Shown: positions 1-4,453 of the stretch, piece after piece
Position numbering within the stretch: the first letter of the stretch is position 1
How the letters are laid out: the number at the start of each line of letters is the position of its first letter
Assembly: GCA_965370435.1 (NCBI GenBank)
Contig: CBDUUP010000305.1
Coordinates: 1 to 5,565 of the forward strand
Direction: 5' to 3'
Source: CBDUUP01 sp965370435
GTDB taxonomy: Bacteria > Chloroflexota > Anaerolineae > Anaerolineales > UBA11579
DNA: 5,565 nucleotides
Translations under genes and position numbers: made by a program
Notes under the pieces: generated by a model
The model's input: only the letters and a program-made list of their open reading frames with translations
Told to the model about the DNA's origin: nothing
Database searches by the model: none

Positions 1-325
1 TAGAGACCGGCTTGAAGATGTAGGCATCCGCGCCAATCTCCAGGGCCTCATCTACCTGTACGTCGGTGGCCTCCGAGGAGAGCATGATGACCGGCAGGTC
101 TTTCCACTCCTCTCGGCGGCGGACGAATTCGAGCATGTCGATCCCGGAGACTTCCGGCATGTTGATGTCAAGAATGAGCAGGTCGGGCCGCTCGCCGTTC
201 AGCAGCGCCTTGGCTGCGGGACGAGGGTTGTAAAAAGAACGCAGTTCGTACCCCAATAATTTCAACATCAGGGTCACGGCCTTGATCATTTCGTCGTCGT
301 CGTCTACGTACCAGGCAAGTTTCAT
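1..325 (-). CDS. Response regulator receiver-domain protein (3' end beyond window)
   Basis: This is the N-terminal 108 residues of a two-component receiver (CheY-like) domain; the C-terminus lies outside the window. Visible hallmarks are a hydrophobic first strand ending in an acidic cluster (D8-D11, Mg2+ pocket), the expected phospho-acceptor D53 in LLILDINMPEVSG, the switch Ser pair S83-S84 in VIMLSS, and conserved K105 in the FKP motif. It should accept a phosphoryl group from a histidine kinase, but whether an output domain follows cannot be seen. The start is the ATG at 325-323, 9 bases after the uvrC stop. The upstream AGGG lies only 2 bases from the ATG, so coupling to uvrC translation is more likely than a strong independent ribosome site. 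No separate promoter is evident. The domain call is firm; the regulated process is unknown. Confidence 0.93.
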   Translation of the reverse strand, partial: MKLAWYVDDDDEMIKAVTLMLKLLGYELRSFYNPRPAAKALLNGERPDLLILDINMPEVSGIDMLEFVRRREEWKDLPVIMLSSEATDVQVDEALEIGADAYIFKPVS

Positions 326-334
326 ATCCCTATT

Positions 335-2203
335 TTACTCCAAATGTGCTCTTATGGACTGAGCAAGTTCCTCATTAATTCCAGAGACCGCAGCCAATTC
401 ATCCAGGGAGGCATGGCGGATATCTTCGATAGCCCCGAAATGGGAGAGCAGCGCTTTGCGCCGGGCCGGGCCGATTCCAGGGATGGCGTCTAATTGAGAG
501 GCTAATCCCTCCTTGCGCCGCTTGCGCCGGTGGAAGGTGATGGCGAAGCGATGGGCCTCGTCTCGGACCCGCTGCAAGAGGTAAAGCCCCTCCGATTTCC
601 GGGGCAGCAAGATGGGTTGGTCGCGGCCATGCAGGAAGAGTTCCTCTCTTTGTTTCGCCAATCCCGCCACCGGCACCTTCCCCAGTAGATCGAAAGTGTC
701 CAGGACGTTGACGGCTCGTTTCAACTGCCCTTTACCGCCATCCACCACCAATAGGTCCGGCAGCAGGGCGAAGGCCGGGTCGGGGTTGGCCCCGGGGGTA
801 TCGGCTTGCTCCTGGGCGCTCACCCAGCGGTTGAACCGGCGGAGGATAACTTCTTCCATGCTGGCGAAGTCATCCGGCCCGCTCACGCTGCGGATGTTAA
901 AGCGGCGGTAGCGGCTTTTTTTGGGCACGCCTTGCTCGAAGACCACCATACTCCCCACCGCGGCGGTCCCCTGGGTGTTGGAGATGTCGTAGCACTCGAT
1001 CCGGTTGGGCGGATTCTCAAGCCCCAACGCTTCTTGCAGTTCGGCCAGGGCCTGAGTTTGTTTATTGGTGTCGGACTGCCACCGGGCTTGCAGGGAGGCC
1101 AGTGTCTCCACCGCGTTCTCGGTGGCCATCTTGACGAGTTCCCGCTTCTGGCCTCGCCGGGGGATCAGGATCTCGACTTTCTTTCCGCCTCGCCGCTGGC
1201 TCAACCACTGCTTGATGATCTGGGCCTCTTCCACCTCGTGGGGCAGCAGCACCTGGGATGGCACCGTGGAGGCCTGGTCGTAGAATCGCTTGATGAATTC
1301 GCCGATTACTTCCGGGTCGGAGACTTCGTCGGTATTTTCCAGCAGGAAATACTCCCGCCCGATCAGCTTGCCGCTTCGGATGAAGAACACCTGCACGCAG
1401 GCTTCGTTATTGTCGCGGGCCATAGCGATCACGTCCGAATCGACGTACTTGGTCGAGATCACTTTTTGCTTTTCCACCACCCTCTCGATGGCCCTGAGTT
1501 GGTCGCGGATAACGCCAGCCCGTTCGTAGCGCATCTCCTGGGAGGCTTTCTCCATGTCCGCCCGCATCCGGGTGACGATGGGTTCGGTGCGGCCGAGCAA
1601 GAAGCGGCAGAGGTCGTCGATCATCAAGCGATAGTCTTTTTGGCTTACCCCGCCGATACAGGGCGCGTCGCACAGCTTGATATCATAATAGAGACAGGCC
1701 CGCTCGTCCTCCCCGGTGATGACCCGGTCGCAGGTCAGGTAGGGGAAGATTCGCCGCAGCACGTCCAGGGTCTGGTGCACCGCCCATACGCTGGTGTATG
1801 GCCCGAAGTAGCGCGAGCCGTCGCCCTTGATCTGCATCTGCCGGGTGACGGTGACTTTGGGGAAGGGGTCGGCCCAATGCACCTTGATGTAGGGATAGCG
1901 TTTGTCATCCTTGAGTTGGACGTTGAATTGGGGGCGATGCTCCTTGATGAGGTTCATCTCCAGCAGGAGAGCCTCCAATTCGGATTTGACCACGATCCAT
2001 TCGATGTCGCTGATCTCGGCCACCAGTCGGCGGGTTCGTTTGGTATGCTGTGCGCTGGCGTGGAAGTAGGAACGCACCCGGCTGCGCAGGTTGATCGCCT
2101 TGCCCACGTAGATCACCCGCTCTGCCTGGTTCTTCATCAGGTAGCAGCCGGGCTTGCTGGGCAGCGTGTCCAGGAGGGACTGAATTTCGGGGGATGCGCT
2201 CAT
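335..2203 (-). CDS. uvrC: UvrABC system protein C (excinuclease subunit)
   Basis: UvrC makes the 3' and 5' incisions around bulky DNA lesions after UvrA2-UvrB loading. At 622 residues it is normal family length. In order: a GIY-YIG nuclease domain at about 14-95 (GCY at 19-21, YVG at 32-34, NLRSR at 38-42, likely metal ligand E82, N94); four cysteines C158, C170, C178 and C182, whose 12/8/4 spacing matches the E. coli [4Fe-4S] cysteines; a UVR/UvrB-binding helix at about 207-242; an RNase H-like 5' nuclease with D406 (CYDISN), D445 (GPDDFAS), D488 (VVDGGKGQ) and H551 (DEAHRF); and tandem helix-hairpin-helix motifs at about 571-618 (IPGIGPARRKALLSHFG). A low-complexity insert at about 462-478 (rich in A, D, P, Q) sits between D445 and D488. 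The ATG at 2203-2201 has no Shine-Dalgarno but a -10-like element just upstream, suggesting a leaderless message. It heads an apparent operon with the receiver protein. Confidence 0.98.
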   Translation of the reverse strand: MSASPEIQSLLDTLPSKPGCYLMKNQAERVIYVGKAINLRSRVRSYFHASAQHTKRTRRLVAEISDIEWIVVKSELEALLLEMNLIKEHRPQFNVQLKDDKRYPYIKVHWADPFPKVTVTRQMQIKGDGSRYFGPYTSVWAVHQTLDVLRRIFPYLTCDRVITGEDERACLYYDIKLCDAPCIGGVSQKDYRLMIDDLCRFLLGRTEPIVTRMRADMEKASQEMRYERAGVIRDQLRAIERVVEKQKVISTKYVDSDVIAMARDNNEACVQVFFIRSGKLIGREYFLLENTDEVSDPEVIGEFIKRFYDQASTVPSQVLLPHEVEEAQIIKQWLSQRRGGKKVEILIPRRGQKRELVKMATENAVETLASLQARWQSDTNKQTQALAELQEALGLENPPNRIECYDISNTQGTAAVGSMVVFEQGVPKKSRYRRFNIRSVSGPDDFASMEEVILRRFNRWVSAQEQADTPGANPDPAFALLPDLLVVDGGKGQLKRAVNVLDTFDLLGKVPVAGLAKQREELFLHGRDQPILLPRKSEGLYLLQRVRDEAHRFAITFHRRKRRKEGLASQLDAIPGIGPARRKALLSHFGAIEDIRHASLDELAAVSGINEELAQSIRAHLE

Positions 2204-2213
2204 CGTGAAATGG

Positions 2214-2243
2214 ATTTTATCATGGGAATGGCGATGGTGTCGG
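2214..2243 (-). promoter_or_regulatory. Putative leaderless promoter of uvrC
   Basis: Read on the minus strand, TAAAAT (2219-2214) is a 5/6 match to the -10 consensus. It is preceded by the extended -10 dinucleotide TG plus one base (2222-2220). CCGACA (2243-2238) lies 18 bases upstream and matches 4 of 6 -35 positions. The predicted start of transcription, near 2207, is about 4 bases before the uvrC ATG. There would be essentially no 5' UTR, consistent with the missing Shine-Dalgarno. The hexamers are seen directly; promoter activity and leaderless translation are inferred. Confidence 0.5.
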
Positions 2244-2280
2244 CGGTTGTTCTGTGTCTTTCAAATTCGCTCGCCAAATT

Positions 2281-2309
2281 TTGCTTTGTTGACGATATGT
2301 GGGTATAAT
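2281..2309 (+). promoter_or_regulatory. Putative leaderless promoter of the pncC operon
   Basis: A perfect -10 hexamer TATAAT lies at 2304-2309, and TTGCTT (2281-2286, 3/6 match to the -35) is 17 bases upstream. A better-looking TTGACG at 2289-2294 is only 9 bases from the -10, so it is probably not the working -35. Transcription would begin near 2316, about 5 bases before the ATG at 2321, and no Shine-Dalgarno is present. This mirrors the uvrC promoter on the other strand, so the 117-base gap looks like a compact divergent promoter pair. Confidence 0.55.
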
Positions 2310-2320
2310 TGGTATTACGA

Positions 2321-2815
2321 ATGGAGCAATCACCAGAAATCCTGATCGGCGACTTTCTGCGCCAGCGCGGTTGGAAGTTAGCCGTAGCCGAGTCCTGCAC
2401 CGGCGGGCTGATCGGCCACCGCCTGACCAACGTCCCCGGTTCCTCGGAATACTACCTGGGCAGCGTCATCGCCTACGCTTACGAGGCCAAAGCTAGACTC
2501 CTGGGCGTGAGTTGGGATACAATGGAAACCCACGGCGCGGTGAGCGCAGAGACTGTCGCCGAGATGGCCAGCGGTATCCGCCGCGCCCTGGATGCGGAAG
2601 TCGGCCTCTCTGTGAGCGGGATCGCTGGGCCGGGGGGCGGGATGCCTGATAAACCGGTAGGACTTACCTGGATCGGCCTGAGCGCCCCAGAAGGCGACTG
2701 GACTCTCCGCACGGTGGGCCAGGGCGACCGCATCGAGAATAAGAACCACGCTGCGGAGTCCGCTCTGCAGTTCTTACTAGACTATCTAAAGGGAAATGTT
2801 GATGAACGTGATTGA
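2321..2815 (+). CDS. pncC: Nicotinamide-nucleotide amidase (stand-alone CinA C-terminal domain)
   Basis: The product is 164 residues, the length of a stand-alone PncC/YgaD-type protein, without the N-terminal COG1058 (pyrophosphatase) domain of full-length CinA. The family deamidates nicotinamide mononucleotide to nicotinate mononucleotide, salvaging the NMN released by, for example, NAD-dependent DNA ligase. Visible motifs are AESCTGG at 23-29 with the expected nucleophile S25, GSVIAYAYEAKARLLGV at 47-63 with conserved K57, GAVSAETVAEMASG at 72-85, and SGIAGPGGG at 99-107 followed by KPVG at 111-114. A TTG twelve bases upstream in frame (2309) overlaps the -10 hexamer, so ATG 2321 is preferred; it fits the predicted leaderless transcript. 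The gene ends inside the next gene (14-base overlap), indicating co-transcription and probable translational coupling. The biochemical role comes from the family, not from this sequence alone. Confidence 0.93.
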   Translation: MEQSPEILIGDFLRQRGWKLAVAESCTGGLIGHRLTNVPGSSEYYLGSVIAYAYEAKARLLGVSWDTMETHGAVSAETVAEMASGIRRALDAEVGLSVSGIAGPGGGMPDKPVGLTWIGLSAPEGDWTLRTVGQGDRIENKNHAAESALQFLLDYLKGNVDERD

Positions 2816-3035
2816 AGTGACCTTACGCACCGACACCGAGGGAATGAAAATCCCGCTGAGCTTCATCTGGAAAGGCGAGACCTACCAGATCGATTCGATT
2901 GAACGCCGTTGGAACGATGATAAGGGCGAGAACATGCTGGTCGTGGAGCCGCTGGGGCGCGCCTTCCACCTCCGCTATACCCCCGATGGCCGCTGGCACC
3001 TCGTGCGCGGCGAGGATCGCCCTACGGTGGTGTGA
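2802..3035 (+). CDS. Small conserved-looking protein of unknown function
   Basis: This encodes a basic/acidic mixed soluble protein of 77 residues, with no signal peptide or membrane segment. The pattern is an N-terminal strand (VIEVTLRTD), then PLSFIWKGETYQIDSIERRW at about 18-37, a charged turn, and ending LGRAFHLRYTPDGRWHLVRG. This looks like a small all-beta fold of paired strands. The P-x-SF-W-G-x-x-Y-x-(V/I)...RW pattern resembles small DUF6504-like proteins, but I cannot confirm the family. Two in-frame ATGs exist (2796 and 2802). GGG at 2791-2793 is 8 bases from 2802 and only 2 from 2796, so 2802 is preferred; starting at 2796 adds two residues. It overlaps the end of pncC and shares its high GC and codon use, so it belongs to the host operon rather than the AT-rich island that begins just after it. 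Confidence 0.8.
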   Translation: MNVIEVTLRTDTEGMKIPLSFIWKGETYQIDSIERRWNDDKGENMLVVEPLGRAFHLRYTPDGRWHLVRGEDRPTVV

Positions 3036-3140
3036 TTGGGTGAATGATAATTTTATGCAAAGCGAAATAAATCGCAATAGACATAAAGTAATATTTCTTA
3101 TCTTAGCTCATCCACTCCGAGTATGCTTTTAGATATATCA

Positions 3141-3165
3141 ACCGAATAATTTGAGAGAATTCGGT
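3141..3165. repeat. Inverted repeat ACCGAAT / ATTCGGT
   Basis: Perfect 7-base arms at 3141-3147 and 3159-3165 surround an 11-base A/G-rich spacer. No T-run follows, so it is not a typical intrinsic terminator. It could be a protein-binding site or an element end. The right arm plus one base (AATTCGGT, 3158-3165) recurs in reverse complement at 4406-4413, in the right arm of the repeat downstream of the 3338 gene. Confidence 0.5.
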
Positions 3166-3232
3166 GGTTAATGCTATCTGTTCAGTATCTCACCTGGAAG
3201 CCAGTAAAAACGCATTTGAGAGCAAATTTGAG
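3149..3232 (+). repeat. Three direct copies of ATTTGAG
   Basis: ATTTGAG occurs at 3149-3155, 3214-3220 and 3226-3232; the first two copies extend to ATTTGAGAG. The copies are short and the background is AT-rich, so chance is possible. Three copies within 84 bases upstream of a single gene is compatible with regulator binding sites. Confidence 0.3.
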
Positions 3233-3243
3233 CCTCCAGTGAG
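3189..3243. repeat. Bulged inverted repeat with nested hairpin
   Basis: The outer arms CTCACCTGGAAG (3189-3200) and CCTCCAGTGAG (3233-3243) pair over CTCA, a one-base bulge, and then CTGGA. Inside them is a smaller hairpin, ATTTG (3214-3218) and CAAAT (3223-3227) around AGAG. It could fold as RNA in a 5' leader of the 3338 gene or be a DNA operator; function is unknown. Confidence 0.45.
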
Positions 3244-3325
3244 AAAAATTGAAATTCGATAAATTTCTACATCGAAGTGATTCCTTTACGTGTGCGATAA
3301 ATAATATTCATGAATTCCAATTATT

Positions 3326-3330
3326 GGAGA
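3326..3330 (+). promoter_or_regulatory. Ribosome binding site of the TIR-like gene
   Basis: GGAGA lies 7 bases before the ATG at 3338. This clear Shine-Dalgarno fixes the start. It contrasts with uvrC and pncC, which have none, and supports a different origin for this gene. Confidence 0.75.
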
Positions 3331-3337
3331 TATAAAG

Positions 3338-4228
3338 ATGGAAAATAAAACTGAGGATAATAATGAATATCATTTTTTCGTTGCACATGAGTTTAGCACA
3401 GAAAATATTGATGATTTGCGTGATGCGATTGAGAATGCCTTTAGAGGTAGTGGTTTAAAACCATATTATGCCGATGTCGAAGTAAGACAGACTCATATTC
3501 TGGAGAAAATTAAGGAAAAGATTTTCAACACACAATTTGGCATATATGATATCTCAAATCCAAATAAACCGAATGTGTTTCTTGAATTGGGGATTGCTAT
3601 TGCAGCTGAAAAAATTATTTTTCTTGTCTGTAGAAGAGGGACGAATATTCCAGCGGATCTTGATGGCTTGGATAGAATTGAATATGAAAGTAAAAAACAA
3701 TTGACAAACAAACTTAGAACTTTTATAGTTGAAGGTTTTATTCAGCAATATAAAATTGGAGAAAATGTATTTACTGATGAGGATGTTTCGAAGGGATTAA
3801 TTAAGTCTTACCAAGCAGAAGAAGCTCCTTTCCATCATCCTTATGGACAGGAAGATATTGATTTTGAAGCAAGTAATCATAAAGCTTGGTATGGCGATAA
3901 TAACGCTCCCTGTCCGATTCATCTGCTTTATGGGCCATACCATGATTTACCAGAGTCAGGAAAATATCGGGTATTTTTTAGAGTAAAAATCGATAAGAAT
4001 ACTGACATAAAAGAGGTTTTGCATTTAGATGTATTTAGCAATAAGAATCATCGAATCAATTCACAGTTATTTATTCGAGGTCTCCAATTTGTCAAACCAA
4101 TGGAATATCAAATATTTGGAATTGATTTTGAATATCATGAAGAAAATGATTTGGAATATAGAGTAATAAAATTGGTTCAAAATAGGAAAGTTTGGATAGA
4201 TTATATTTCTATCTCAAAAATTATCTAA
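3338..4228 (+). CDS. TIR/deoxyribosyltransferase-like protein with C-terminal carbohydrate-binding-like beta-sandwich
   Basis: This 296-residue protein appears to have two domains. The N-terminal part, about 11-135, reads as an alpha/beta fold of the TIR / N-(deoxy)ribosyltransferase-like type. It has strand FFVAHEF at 13-19, a helix at about 24-37, YYAD at 43-46, then YDISNPNKPNVFLELGIA at 70-87, IIFLVCRRG at 93-101 and IPADLDGLDRIEY at 104-116. E83 in NVFLELG occupies the place of the catalytic glutamate of deoxyribosyltransferases and NADase TIR domains, so nucleotide or NAD+ cleavage is a reasonable but unproven prediction. The C-terminal part, about 165-293, has the pattern LYGPYHDLPESGKYRVFFRV (197-216), then LDVF, EYQIFGIDFEYHEEN and WIDYISI (286-292). 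This resembles carbohydrate-binding beta-sandwich modules and may be a sensor. No signal peptide or membrane segment is seen, so it is probably cytosolic. AT-rich codon use and a lone position between host operons suggest horizontal transfer and a defence or stress role (inference). Confidence 0.85.
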   Translation: MENKTEDNNEYHFFVAHEFSTENIDDLRDAIENAFRGSGLKPYYADVEVRQTHILEKIKEKIFNTQFGIYDISNPNKPNVFLELGIAIAAEKIIFLVCRRGTNIPADLDGLDRIEYESKKQLTNKLRTFIVEGFIQQYKIGENVFTDEDVSKGLIKSYQAEEAPFHHPYGQEDIDFEASNHKAWYGDNNAPCPIHLLYGPYHDLPESGKYRVFFRVKIDKNTDIKEVLHLDVFSNKNHRINSQLFIRGLQFVKPMEYQIFGIDFEYHEENDLEYRVIKLVQNRKVWIDYISISKII

Positions 4229-4417
4229 AAAATATTTGGTAGTGGTAGGATTGTAAGTGATAAAAAACTATTATATTTGCCAGGGCGTCTGATACACTCA
4301 TATGTGGCGGAATTACGTCGTTTTGGATATATTTGATCACCTTTGGTGGTTGCTGCCATTGCATTTTAGCTGCTACTAAACGCCATCACTTACATTTTTA
4401 CCCCTACCGAATTTTTT
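4229..4417 (+). repeat. 33+33-base imperfect inverted repeat with inner hairpins; candidate structured RNA or MITE-like element
   Basis: The left arm 4229-4261 pairs with the right arm 4385-4417. The innermost 9 bases are perfect (GTAAGTGAT with ATCACTTAC), and 27 of 33 positions are Watson-Crick overall. Three of the six other pairs (4249/4397, 4248/4398, 4237/4409) become G-U wobbles if the plus strand is RNA. The 123-base interior contains three further hairpins: 4277-4282 with 4305-4310, 4335-4341 with 4345-4351 (loop TTT), and 4365-4369 with 4376-4380 (loop CTGCTA). The left arm begins one base after the stop of the TIR-like gene, and the right arm ends in six T residues. It holds no convincing gene and no clear target-site duplication. 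Alternatives are a decayed MITE or insertion sequence, or a large 3' stem-loop ending the upstream transcript. Confidence 0.6.
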
Positions 4418-4444
4418 ATACTTTTTATAAAACCCAATTCTGAT

Positions 4445-4448
4445 AGGA
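4445..4448 (+). promoter_or_regulatory. Ribosome binding site of the flavoprotein gene
   Basis: AGGA lies 5 bases before the ATG at 4454 and supports that start. The same bases also form TGATAGGAT (4441-4449), which looks like an extended -10, but transcription from it would start inside the start codon. Upstream, TATACT (4417-4422) and TATAAA (4426-4431) are plausible -10 elements without a clear -35. Confidence 0.5.
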
Positions 4449-4453
4449 TACCC

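Larger units (their letters stand above)
3036..3337. other. AT-rich non-coding stretch with repeats (left edge of island)
   Basis: These 302 bases mark an abrupt fall in GC directly after the stop of the small gene at 3035. I see no convincing gene and no GC-rich hairpin plus T-run terminator for the upstream operon. It holds two inverted repeats and three copies of ATTTGAG (entered separately). A small palindromic hairpin also lies at 3251-3267, with arms GAAATT and AATTTC around CGATA. A promoter for the 3338 gene must lie here or upstream. The best -10-like strings are GATAAA at 3296-3301 (with TG two bases upstream) and TAATAT at 3302-3307, but neither has a clear -35 at standard spacing, so none is called. 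Confidence 0.7.

Noticed and set aside
806..2308. A 500-codon open frame on the plus strand across uvrC
   Set aside because: It lies antisense to a uvrC with complete motifs. Its His/Asp/Gly-rich composition is what a GC-rich antisense frame gives, and no domain is recognisable.
2289..2309. TTGACG plus TATAAT as a sigma-70 promoter pair
   Set aside because: The spacer is only 9 bases; TTGCTT at 2281-2286 gives the standard 17.
2378..2749. Minus-strand open frame of 123 codons over pncC
   Set aside because: Shadow of pncC, which has all family motifs on the plus strand.
3141..3165. Intrinsic terminator for the pncC operon
   Set aside because: The stem is AT-rich with an 11-base loop and no T-run after it.
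3149..3232. CRISPR-like array from the ATTTGAG copies
   Set aside because: Repeats of 7-9 bases with uneven spacing are far too short and irregular.
4225..4359. A 44-residue open frame on the minus strand inside the inverted repeat, as a possible transposase remnant
   Set aside because: No recognisable transposase motif, no clear ribosome site, and the end falls within a repeat arm; chance is likely.
4253..4393. IS66-like ends, because GTAAGTGAT resembles GTAAGCG-type termini
   Set aside because: Similarity between the arms continues outward past these positions, and the flanking 8 bases are not duplicated.
4229..4417. Retron-type msr-msd RNA, suggested by long flanking inverted repeats around a hairpin-rich core
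   Set aside because: No reverse transcriptase is present in the window, and the adjacent gene has no RT motifs.
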